From the NCBI GenBank assembly GCA_024734495.1, contig JALMQS010000066.1, positions 5,113,490-5,177,489 of the forward strand: 64,000 bases of DNA, given 5' to 3'. Numbering within the stretch: the first letter of the stretch is position 1; each line of letters starts with the position of its first letter. The notes beneath the pieces are model-generated. The model saw nothing but the letters and a program-made list of their open reading frames with translations. It ran no database searches and was not told the origin of the DNA. Made by a program: the position numbers and the translations under genes. Shown one piece after another: positions 53,862 through 63,338 of the stretch. This stretch comes from Forficula auricularia. Its lineage: Eukaryota > Arthropoda > Insecta > Dermaptera > Forficulidae.

Positions 53862-54392
53862 AATTGAAAAGTTTTTGTTTTGCCGAGAGTAGCAGAGTTG
53901 TTGATTCACAAAGAGAAACAAAGAGGTTGTCCTCTGCTTGATGCAAATAAACATACACACATATATATCGAGATGATATATCTGTATATATATATTATTT
54001 ATTTGTTTGAAACTATAGTTTCGAAGACTTGGTCTTCATCATCAGTCTTTTTTTAATTATAAATGTTGTTTTTCATGGAGTCAATACCGTTTGGATATTG
54101 AAAATTTGATGTTCCTTCACTGGTGGTTAGTTTAGAATTAAAAACCAGAAAACCAGAAAAATGTTTTTTAATTCTAAACTAACCACCAGTGAAGGAACAT
54201 CAAATTTTCAATATCCAAACGGTATTGACTCCATGAATTTATAATTAAAAAGACTGATGATGAAGACCAAGTCTTCGAAACTATAGTCTCAAACAAATAA
54301 ATAATATATATATACAGATATATCATCTCGATATATATGTGTGTATGTTTATTTGCATCAAGCAGAGGACAACCTCTTTGTTTCTCTTTGTG
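53862..54392. mobile_element. Head-to-head Penelope-like ends
   Basis: Left GCCGAGAGTAGCAGAGTTGT and CCTCTGCTTGATGCAAATAA; arms 53900-54165 and 54170-54392 are reverse complements meeting at about 54145-54170. Each arm has a hammerhead-like motif: plus strand 54255-54290 CTGATGA, T, GAAGAC, CAA, GTCTTC, GAAACTATAGTC. Confidence 0.7.
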
Positions 54393-54444
54393 AGTTTATA
54401 AACTATCCAAATTTGCATATTAGCCGTAACATACCTATATATGT

Positions 54445-55497
54445 TTAAATCTCTCCACAAACTCTGGTGTTCCCCAAGGCTCCGTAATCTCCTCCACACT
54501 CTTCCTAATTTATATAAACGACCTTTTCGATCAAACGGCAAACCCCACTCATTGTTACGCCGACGATAGCACTCTACACGGTAAACCCTCACTCCCGAAT
54601 AATCGAATCAATGTTACCTCCTCAATTACTCTCGACCTAGACAAACTGAATAAATAGGGCTCACAAAATTTAGTTAACTTCAATTCAAACAAGACTCAAT
54701 GTTGTCTAATTTCTAGGCGCGAAAATAAAGATTTCCCTGATATTCACTTCGATTCGAATACCCTAAAAATGTGTGACAGCCTATCCATGTTGGGCGTCTC
54801 TGTCGCATCTGACCTGTCTTGGAATGAACACATCTCCTCTGTGGCGAAATCTGCAGCAAGGAAGATTGGCTTCTTATTCAGGTCCAAGCGATTTTACAAA
54901 CCCCCACAACTTCTCACCATCTACAAGGCCCAGATCCGCCCCTGTCTCGAATACGGCTCTCATCTGTGGAGAGGAGCCTCAAAATACTCTCTTGCTACCC
55001 TGGATGCAATTCAGAAACGAGCCGTCAGGCTAATTGACGATTCTACCCTCACCGACTCCCTCGACTCGCTGGCTCATCGAAGAGATGTCTCTGCCCTTTC
55101 CCTTTTCTATAGATACTATCACGGCAGGTGCTCTGATGAGATAAAATCAATAATTCCCCCAAAGCATGCTTTGCACGTAGCACGCGTTTTGCCGACTCCC
55201 AACACTCTCTCGCGGTCAAACTAGAAAAGTGCCGGACCACTTCATTCGCCAATACATATATCCCCATGACTTCAAGGAACTGGAACTCTCTTCCAGCCTC
55301 TATCTTTCCCAGCACCTATAATCTTCAAACCTTCAAAACCGGAGTGCATAGACACCTACGTCTACACCCTCTCACTTAATCAACTTTCTCTTCTCTTCGG
55401 TAATGCAAGGGTCTTTCGAGATCCATAGGGGCTGCATCTTTACTGGTGCACCCCTTCTTGCATTCGATTGCATTAAAAAAAAAAAAAAAAAAAAAAT
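54445..55497 (+). mobile_element. LINE (jockey-like), 5'-truncated with poly(A)
   Basis: Covers the second half of the reverse transcriptase and 3' UTR, with a run of about 22 A at 55475-55496. Inserted immediately right of the TIR element at 52975-54431. Confidence 0.85.
54463..55378 (+). pseudogene. LINE reverse transcriptase fragment
   Basis: SGVPQGSVISSTLFLIYIND, then CYADDSTLHG (catalytic YADD), ITLDLDKLNK followed by a stop (54657), then LSMLGVSVASDLSWNEHISS, LYKAQIRPCLEYGSHLWRGA-like (TIYKAQ), and after a frameshift WNSLPASIFPSTYNLQTFKT. Motifs of jockey-group non-LTR elements. At least one stop and one frameshift. Confidence 0.85.
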
Positions 55498-55575
55498 CAA
55501 GCTTATGTCACAATCTAAGATTTATTCTTATAAATTAATACAAGTATATAGTTTAATAAAATGGCAAAATCTCAC

Positions 55576-55872
55576 CATGTATCCATAGATTTGATGATCT
55601 TTTATCAAAGTTGCTTGAAGAATAAATTTTATAATAGCTAGAATTGTCAAAAAGACAGGAAAGAACATTTGTAAAGCGTACAATCTCGTTTTCGGTAGAG
55701 AAACGGGCAAAATTTGTGTCGCATATTTTCTATACATAAATAATTGAACGGAACCCAATATTAATATAAATGTCATTAATAATGTAGAAGTGGTTGTTTC
55801 TAAAAAGCATTGGGATAGACCATGGTCTATCCATATTTCCGAATAAGTCACATTTGGGGGACACAGTAACAT
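55576..55872 (-). CDS. ABCB6: ABCB6/HMT1 half-transporter, exon 1 (residues 1-99)
   Basis: ATG at 55872, MLLCPPNVTYSEIWIDHGLS, then FLETTTSTLLMTFILILGSV (membrane segment). The gene: 11 exons, 2523 nt including stop, 840 aa, close to the 842 aa of human ABCB6. Family knowledge: ABCB6 and invertebrate HMT-1 are homodimeric ABC half-transporters of mitochondrial, endosomal or lysosomal membranes handling porphyrins or metal-thiol complexes. This exon starts the extra N-terminal membrane domain (TMD0) with the conserved DGLSPCF-like HGLSQCF. Start chosen because it begins the only open frame and matches the family start. Donor ATG|GTGAGA, phase 0. Confidence 0.9.
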
Positions 55873-56100
55873 GGTTCTTTGTTAAATTTGCAACAACTTT
55901 TCACATTTAAGAATTATTCGACATTGCTCATAGCATGACTTTGAAAACAAATCGATTGCCAATTCGTGCTTGCTTGGGAGTAAGGTTAGATTTGAGACGG
56001 AATTCTGTGACGTAGTTTAACACCAACATGTGATTGGGAGCAAAAATAAATGTGTCATCATTTGAATTATTCATGACAAAAAACAGAAGAAAAAAATAGA
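55873..56100 (-). promoter_or_regulatory. ABCB6: Candidate 5' region of ABCB6
   Basis: Apparently unique sequence directly upstream of the ABCB6 start. On the plus strand TGACGTAG (56008-56015) resembles a CRE/ATF half site and GCCAATTC (about 55957) a CCAAT element. Weak evidence; transcription start not determinable. Confidence 0.25.
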
Positions 56101-56179
56101 ATTAGAAGATTTTTATATGTTTATAATTTATTTTTTAAATAAAAGAAAAATGTAAAATGATATTTAAAAAAAACAAACT

Positions 56180-56260
56180 AAAAAACATCCTTCTAAAAAG
56201 TACAAAATAATGTAATACTTAATCAAAAAGTGTGGGGCGCAGAAACTTTTAATTAAAATC
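56180..56260. repeat. Half copy of the 10290 palindrome
   Basis: AAAAACATCCTTCTAAAAAG and AAGTGTGGGGCGCAGAAACT. Adjacent to the hAT end at 56261. Confidence 0.6.
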
Positions 56261-56660
56261 CAGGGCCGGATAAAGGGCGATTGGAGCGATTGGGCCCAAT
56301 CGGGCCCCGCAAAAAAAAAAATCAAATCTCAAATTTTTATCGGATAATGATAGAGCAACGGCATTTTCAAACTTGTTTATTGCTCTCCGAATATTCTTAA
56401 CAATTCCAGTAAGCGTTGCTTCTGGAGAGAGATCATTTTCCAGACTAAAACTAATAAAAAACTATCTGACAATGAATCAGGATAGATTAAATAGTTTAGC
56501 AATTATGTTGATTGAAAGTGAAGACGCAAGGAAATTAGATTTTCAAAAAATTTTAGAAGAATTTACAGAACAAAAACTTAGAAATATGTAAATTCATGTA
56601 TTCATATTCGGTGATGTAAATTTATATTCAATAAATGTTTTTGTATTTAGAACATTTATA
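56261..56660 (+). mobile_element. hAT element remnant
   Basis: Left end CAGGGCCGGATAAAGGGCG; the same terminal type as the MITE at 40186. Followed after a deletion by the transposase C-terminus. Right terminus not identified. Confidence 0.6.
56331..56591 (+). pseudogene. hAT transposase dimerisation domain
   Basis: DRATAFSNLFIALRIFLTIP, VSVASGERSFSRLKLIKNYL, then DRLNSLAIMLIESEDARKLD. This is the C-terminal hAT dimerisation domain (P-V-x-x-A-x-x-ERSFS-x-LK-x-IK, ERL-x-x-LA). Open but isolated; BED finger and catalytic core are absent. Confidence 0.85.
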
Positions 56661-56721
56661 TTTTTTAATTTATGTAGAAGTTTACCTATCTGATGATCCA
56701 TGATATTTGATATATATAGGT

Positions 56722-57345
56722 ATTCGGCGGCCCTCTTGCTAGCCAGGCCACGAACCCCCCCCGAAACCCACCCAGCACCCCCACCCTCCACACCATACAC
56801 CCGTGCCCAACCCCCGTCCCCACACCACCACCATAACACTCCACTCCGCACCCCACCCACCTCGGACCCCCACCCCCGTGTACCACCCCACTACGCCTCT
56901 GAACCCCTCATTCCACCAAGCCTGCACCCACCCAGCGCCCTCCGCCCCCGATCAACACACCCCCGCCTAGCCCCCTGGACTCCACCCCACCCTACTCTGC
57001 CTCACTCCCTCACCACACCCCGCACCAAATACACTAACCCACCCCCGCACCCAGTTTTTGCATTTGTAGTCTTCTAATGATCTACAGATTATGTATACAA
57101 AATTTGGTTGAGTTTGGTCCAAGAGCAAGAATTTTCATATTTTGACCCTCCCCCTTTTGGGGGGGGGATTTTTTCAAAAGTTGTCAGAAATCACATCCCC
57201 TACAACTTTGCTCATAATAGTTTAGGAGTTATTTGATAATTTTCATTCGTGCGCCCCCCAAACCCCCTTTTGGGGTCAAAATATCAAAACGTTATAAAGC
57301 TATATAAGTTAGAAGACATCTTAAGCAAATATGAAATTTCATGGT
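56722..57345 (-). mobile_element. Helitron, both ends truncated
   Basis: Contains CGGCGGCCCTCTTGCTAGCC (3' hairpin part) and TAGAAGACATCTTAAGCAAA (5' region). C-rich minisatellite 56745-57050. The 3' CTAG and 5' TC ends are not present. Confidence 0.7.
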
Positions 57346-57860
57346 CGTCAACAGTTGACCGAGTTGATCGTCGTATTATTCTAAGCCGATTAAGATCATC
57401 TCGGAAGATAAGCTAAGTATAGCTTAAATAAATAAATACATTTTTATTACCCGACCTGCTTAGAGGCACAAGTCCTCGGTGGCTAGGTCAACAAAACATC
57501 AATACAAAATAACTACAGCTTAGACTAATTGCTCTCGAGGGCTATATAAGGGGAGAGAAAGATAGGGAGAGGAAGGAGAGGGGGTAGATAGGGCCAGTGG
57601 TAGGGTGTGTAGGGGGGAGTAGGGATAGTATTGAAAGGTATATAAGGGGAAGTGAGATAGTGATAGGGACAATGTGTCTCAGACAGTGAAAGGTGAATCA
57701 TCGACTAGGAATATTACAATATGGCTTCTCCACCTTCATCCACCCTATCAGCTGACTCTACCCCTCACTAGTAAACAATTTTTCATGTCCTATTCATTTC
57801 CTATTCCTAATCCTAACCATCTTAAATCCCTGTTTTCACAAATCCTTATTCCTTCGAAAT
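57346..57860. other. Sequence upstream of the tandem array
   Basis: 57530-57670 is purine-rich on the plus strand (GGGGAGAGAAAGATAGGGAG). No reliable gene; the frame 57674-57913 has no recognised homology. Confidence 0.4.
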
Positions 57861-57864
57861 CAAA

Positions 57865-57957
57865 ATGTTTCGCGTGGATATGTTTACTTGTGAGTTTAAG
57901 TGTGTCCCTGTGAGGTCAGAGTATTCCAGACCCAGGCACGAGACGTTGGCTGTTAAG
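57865..57957 (+). other. Possible founder exon of the tandem array
   Basis: ATG-initiated frame MFRVDMFTCEFKCVPVRSEY, SRPRHETLAVK, ending AAG|GTAAGA, a good donor. The next CAG (58145) opens VGARLTNPHI and a stop, in phase. So a 41-residue reading is possible. The same ETLAVK / VGAR pair recurs in the array. I do not recognise the peptide; it could be the 3' end of a gene or chance. Confidence 0.3.
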
Positions 57958-60760
57958 GTAAGATATCTTTATAATACTCTATTCTTATAATTCAATAAGT
58001 AAGAAATACTCTAAATATTGAAAGTACTATTTTCGAGTTTTTTTTTAAAAAAAGATCAAATAAAATAAATAATATCTATATTAAATATAAAATTATTAAA
58101 AATATTTATATAAAAAATTTTACTAATATTTTTTTCTTTTTTCAGGTAGGTGCTCGTCTTACTAATCCTCACATTTAGATGAAGATTTTCTTATTTTCTG
58201 GAAAAAATCAAATCATTTATCTTTTTAACCTTTTATCCATTTTCCCGTAAATTCCTTAGTGTTTTCTTCTCGAATCGAATCGCGAGTCTATTTTTTATTG
58301 TGCGCGGGTGTCAATCTGTAACTGTGGAATCAGCATCCCAAGTCTAAAAAAGCGAGACGTTGGATGTTAAAATAATATATCTATTTAATATTCTAATATT
58401 ACTTTAAATTCACTATATTATTTTACTAATATTTTTTCTTTTTTCAGGTAGGTGCTAGTCTTACTAATACTAACATTTAGATGAAGTATTTGATTTTCTT
58501 ATTTTGTGGAAAATCGAATCATTTATCCTTTTAACCTTTTATCCATTTCCCGTCAATTCCTTAATGTTTCCTTCTCGAATCGAATCGCGAGTCTATTTTT
58601 TATTGTGCGCGGGTGTCAATGTGTTACTGTGGAATCAGCATCCCAGGTCTAAAAGCGAGATGTTAGCTGTTAAGGTAATATATCTATTTAATAATCTAAC
58701 ATTACTTTAAATTCACTAAATTATTTTACTAATATTTTTTCTCTTTTTTTCAGGTAGGTGCTCGCCCTACTAAAACTAACATTTAGATTAAGTATTTGAT
58801 TTTCTTATTTTCCGGAAAATCAAATCCTTTATCTTTTTAACCTTTTATCCATTTTCCCGTCAATTCCTTAGTGTTTTCTTCTCGAATCGAATCGCGAGTC
58901 TATTTTTTATTGTGCGCGGGTGTCAATGTGTTACTGTGGAATCAGCATTCCAGGTCTAAAAGCGAGATGTTGGCTGTTAAAGTAATATATCTATTTAATA
59001 TTCTAATATTACTTTAAATTCACTATATTATTTTACTAATATTTTTTCTTTTTCAGGTATGTGCTAGTCTTACTAATACTAACATTTAGATGAAGTATTT
59101 GATTTTCTTATTTTGTGGAAAATCAAATCCTTTATCTTTTTAACCTTTTATCCATTTTCCAGTAAATTCCTTAGTGTTTCCTTCTCAAATCGAATCGCGA
59201 GTCTATTTTTTATTGTGCGCGGGTGTCAATGTGTTACTCTGGAATCAGCATCCCAGGTCTAAAAGCGAGACGTTGGCTGTTAAGGTAATATATCTATTTA
59301 ATACTTTAATATTACTTTAAATTCACTATATTATATTACTAATATTATTATTTTTTACTTTTTTCAGGTAGGTGCTCGTCCTACTAAAACTAACATTTAG
59401 ATGAAGTATTTGATTTTCTTATTTTCTGGAAAATCAAATCCTTTATCTATTTAACCTTTTATCCATTTTCCAGTAAATTCCTTAGTGTTTCCTTCTCGAA
59501 TCGAATTGCGAGTCTATTTTTTATTGTGCGCGGGTGTCAATATGTGTTACTTTGGAATCAGCATCCCAGGTCTAAAAGCGAGACGTTGGCTGTTGAGGTA
59601 ATATATCTATTTAATACTCTAATATTACTTTAAATTACTGTATTATTTTACTAATATTTTTTCTCTTTTTCAGGTAAGTGCTCGTCCTACTAAAACTAAC
59701 ATTAGATGATGTATTTGATTTTCTTATTTTCTGGAAAATCAAAACCTTTATCTATTTAACCTTTTATCCATTTTCCAGTAAATTCCTTAGTGTTTCCTTC
59801 TCGAATCGAATTGCGAGTCTATTTTTTATTGTGCGCGGGTGTCAATATGTGTTACTTTGGAATCAGCATCCCAGGTCTAAAAGCGAGACGTTGGCTGTTG
59901 AGGTAATATATCTATTTAATACTCTAATATTACTTTAAATTACTGTATTATTTTACTAATATTTTTTCTCTTTTTTCAGGTAAGTGCTCGTCCTACTAAA
60001 ACTAACATTAGATGATGTATTTGATTTCCTTATTTTCTGGAAAATCAAAACCTTTATCTATTTAACCTTTTATCCATTTTCCAGTAAATTCCTTAGTGTT
60101 TCCTTCTCGAATCGAATTGCGAGTCTATTTTTTATTGTGCGCGGGTGTCAATATGTGTTACTTTGGAATCAGCATCCCAGGTCTAAAAGCGAGACGTTGG
60201 CTGTTGAGGTAATATATCTATTTAATACTCTAATATTACTTTAAATTACTGTATTATTTTACTAATATTTTTTCTCTTTTTTCAGGTAAGTGCTCGTCCT
60301 ACTAAAACTAACATTAGATGATGTATTTGATTTCCTTATTTTCTGGAAAATCAAATCCTTTATCTATTTAACCTTTTATCCATTTTCCAGTAAATTCCTT
60401 AGTGTTTCCTTCTCGAATCGAATTGCGAGTCTATTTTTTATTGTGCGCGGGTGTCAATATGTGTTACTTCGGAATCAGCATCCCAGGTCTAAAAGCGAGA
60501 CGTTGGCTGTTAAGGTAATATATCTATTTAATACTCTATTTTTATAATTAAATAATTAAGAAATACTTTAAATTTTGCAAGTTAGTTTTTTGATTTTTTC
60601 CCAATATTAAAATATAATTTTATTACAAATATTTATATATAAAAAATACTCTAAATTCACCATATTATTTTACTAAAATTATTTTTTCTTTTTCAGGTAG
60701 TTGCTCGTCTTACTAATAAATACTAACATTTATATTAAATTATTACGTAGAAATAATTAA
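57870..60760 (+). repeat. Tandem array, ~306-bp monomers with splice-site-like motifs
   Basis: CAG acceptor-like sites after T/C tracts at 58145, 58447, 58753, 59056, 59367, 59673, 59979, 60285 and 60696; spacings 302, 306, 303, 311, 306, 306, 306, 411. Each monomer also has GAATCGCGAGTCTATTTTTT-like sequence, GTGCGCGGGTGTCAAT, and CGAGACGTTGGCTGTTAAG or GTTGAG followed by GTAATATATC. The three monomers 59673-60480 are almost identical; the outer ones diverge. Open frames at 58504, 59678, 59984 and 60290 are the repeat itself. Confidence 0.9.
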
Positions 60761-61740
60761 ATAAATTAAAAATCAAAATTATCTATGTGCAAATTTGTAA
60801 TCTTTTTCTTTTTTCTAAATTTAATTTGAGATATTGGTTTGAAGCAAATTCGCTTTTATATTTTCAGTTTAATCAAATTATTTCACATGGATAGATAATA
60901 CAATTTCAATTTTGTTTAAAAAAATAACATTCAAGAGTAAATAATAAATAATTTACTTTTAAAAATAATCCCCTTATATTTCAATATTCGCCTCTAAACT
61001 TCAATCTAATTATTTTCTATTTCTGGTTTTATGCATACCTAAGTCCTTTCTCTCATCATACTCAGATCTATAGATTTTTTATATTTGTGTCTTAAATACA
61101 AATATTTGACAACATTTTTATACAAAAGGTCGAATGTTTAAGACTTTGATTCGAAACAAATCGCAGTATTGGAGACATTATACTGTTATTTGATTCGGAA
61201 AAGGTCTTTTAACAATTACTTATCTCAAGTGTAGACGTATTTTAGTACAAATACAATGTCTCCTATTATTTGTTCCAAAACACGCCTAGTCTTGAAATTT
61301 TCATTATTTTCGACTTTAAAATTTCAAATTGTATTTCTAAGTGTTTTATACATTTGAAAATAAAGGAAATATTTAAAATTTTAAAATTATCACTCTATTA
61401 GTATATTTTGTAATTTGCGATCAAAATTATATTAATGATCTCCCTTTAATTATTTATTTATTGTTATCTATCCATGTGGGGGGTAGTGACAGCTGCCTTA
61501 TCGTGGTGGCCCCTGTTCTCGCTAAACAGCTGTCTATGTCTCTGTATAAATTATATATCGAAACATAATCATATATAATAATTACTTTTGCATAATTTTT
61601 TACATACACTTCACATTAATGCTAATAACCATTTTTGAAAACCCACAGATTATAATATATCGATATACTATCGCAATTATAATTTCACTTTTGGTATGGA
61701 TTTTACAAAAATAAAATACAAAATTCTTGTTTAATTAAAA
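60761..61740. other. AT-rich sequence without recognised features
   Basis: Only a short G/C patch (GGGGGGTAGTGACAGCTGCC, 61478-61500) stands out. No gene found. Confidence 0.4.
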
Positions 61741-61985
61741 GTAATGGAAGGCAGCCCAAGAGGTAGTGAGGAAAGAAAAAATTAACACATATAAAATAAG
61801 GTGTAATTTATTGGAATCCTTCCTCCTTTCCTTTCAAACCGACGTTTCGGAGGATTTTTCCTCCTTCTTCAGGGTTTCAAAGGGTCAATGAATGAAACAA
61901 ATAAAATGTTTCCTTCTTCTCTCCACAGTAGTGTTCAAAAACTTTCTTCATTTGTAACAAAAGGCATAGAAAGACAAATTTTTTT
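61741..61985 (-). repeat. Penelope-like end with the best hammerhead-like hairpin
   Basis: 61831-61884 read on the minus strand: CTTTGAAACC, CTGAAGA, A, GGAGG-loop-CCTCC, GAAAC, GTC, GGTTTGAAAG. The flanks pair at 9 of 10 positions. The rest matches one arm of the 15747 palindrome. Confidence 0.6.
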
Positions 61986-62690
61986 TTCCTTTTTCTTAAT
62001 TTTTTAATTCTTGTTTAATTTTTATAACTAAAATTCATTCAAAATTTATGCAAATAATATATTTTATATGAAATTTATTTATATTCTACTGAAAATATAA
62101 GGGAAATTTTCGGACGTCATTGTCTATAAGAATTATAGTAGTAATAATTTAACAAGTATAGGGATTCAATTTATGAAAATGATTGAGAAATAAAAAAAAT
62201 AGATATAACTTAAATTATTTGAATTTTATTTTTCCGATTTCATAACATTATAAAATATTTACTAAAAAATAAATAAATTAGGTAACATTTCTTAGTTAAG
62301 AAAATAATTATTCTAATCATAGATATCGAAATTACCCGCATTTTCTTGTCTTATTCTACTATTGATAACAAGTTTCTTTGCATTTTTATTTTTTTTCTAT
62401 TTTTAAACTTATCATATCTAGTTTCAAAGAAATTTCTCTTGTAACAAGCACCATTTTTTATAAATTTTTATGAAAATTGACTAGAAAAAAAAAAGGAATT
62501 ATTTCCATTACTACTTAATAAAGTATATCAATAAATAGTTTTATAAAGACCATGAAAATTATAAACACAACTTCACATAAATATGAATATTTTATTCTTA
62601 ATAAAAAAGTATAAGGCGAAGGTTTTAGATGAAAATTCTTGATACTGTTCACAAGGGATTCCATCATCTTACACAGCAGGCTTAAGACCA
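61986..62690. other. AT-rich sequence without recognised features
   Basis: No terminal repeats, RNA motif or coding frame recognised. Confidence 0.4.
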
Positions 62691-63338
62691 GTGGCGTAAC
62701 AATAGGATGGCAGGACAGGCAAAATACCACGGGCACCCGGCCAGAGACCACAGGAGGATCCTAATATTTATTATTACAAAATTTGGTAAAATTTATTAGT
62801 TTTATATTCAATTAATTTAAGTTACCAACTAAAGTACAGACACAAATTAATTATTTCAATCCAAAACGCTCTTTAAATTAAAAGTTACTAGAAAATCAAC
62901 GAAATGTGCACACAATAATTATAATAGCGTTTGTAAGTACTTTACGTTGAGATTTATTAAAAAGAACATACAACGTTGATTTAGCTCCGGGACCGTCCAT
63001 TAATTAGGTCACACAATAAGTGGGGGGGGATATCAGATTTGTGAAAGGGGGGCCCGGGGATCTTAAAAATTATTATGTCACAAAAGTCAAATTTTTTCAA
63101 ATATATTTTAGATTTCAGATTATTATTATTCCAATCTGAAAATTATAGGGTATAAAAGTAACAGTGTGACGTCACAATACAAGGGGGGTACAATGAAAAT
63201 GTTACAGAATGTGACACAGGGGGGCAGGGGGTATAAAAATCTTGAAATTCGTGTGACGTAATTTATGGATGGCCCCTTCTTTACACTGAGGGATGAATTT
63301 GCCCCGGGCCCCAACGGTTAAGAGTAGTTACGCCTCTG
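62691..63338. mobile_element. hAT-like MITE with nested MITE
   Basis: Ends CAGTGGCGTAAC and GTTACGCCTCTG; flanks CTTAAGAC and CTTAAGGG suggest an 8-bp duplication. Nested at 62990-63277: GGGACCGTCCATTAATTAGG and the near-complement TGACGTAATTTATGGATGGC with GTCACAATAC-like inner parts. Confidence 0.7.

Larger units (their letters stand above)
52975..54431. mobile_element. TA-flanked TIR element with palindromic subterminal repeats
   Basis: Ends TGTTACGGCTAATATGCAAA and its complement, flanked by TA. Arms of ~250 bp contain the palindrome AGTTTATAAACTAACC or variants at about 53003, 53067, 53136 and 53191, mirrored at 53640-53860. A Penelope-like inverted pair (53862-54392) is inserted in the right arm. 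Carries a small ORF (53260-53541). Confidence 0.8.
47215..55575 (-). other. ABCB6: ABCB6 intron 1, nested mobile elements
   Basis: The 8.4 kb first intron. Itemised below from 47361 to 55497. 47880-49180 is mostly plain sequence, apart from a solitary hAT-type end CAGGGGTCGGCAAAG at 48034 and a C/G-rich patch at 48220-48270. 49190-49340 has a hairpin AAAGGGAGAATTTCTCC then GAAAC, also at 51520. Confidence 0.6.

Noticed and set aside
54769..55224. Host gene with a 151-aa ORF
   Set aside because: Reverse-transcriptase C-terminal region of a truncated LINE with poly(A) tail.
59678..60547. Three nearly identical 86-aa ORFs that could look like a gene family
   Set aside because: They are register copies of the 306-bp tandem monomer; the frame crosses intron-like sequence and breaks in the outer monomers.
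62515..62751. Minus-strand 78-aa ORF
   Set aside because: Lies across the left end of a hAT-like MITE, with no recognisable domain.
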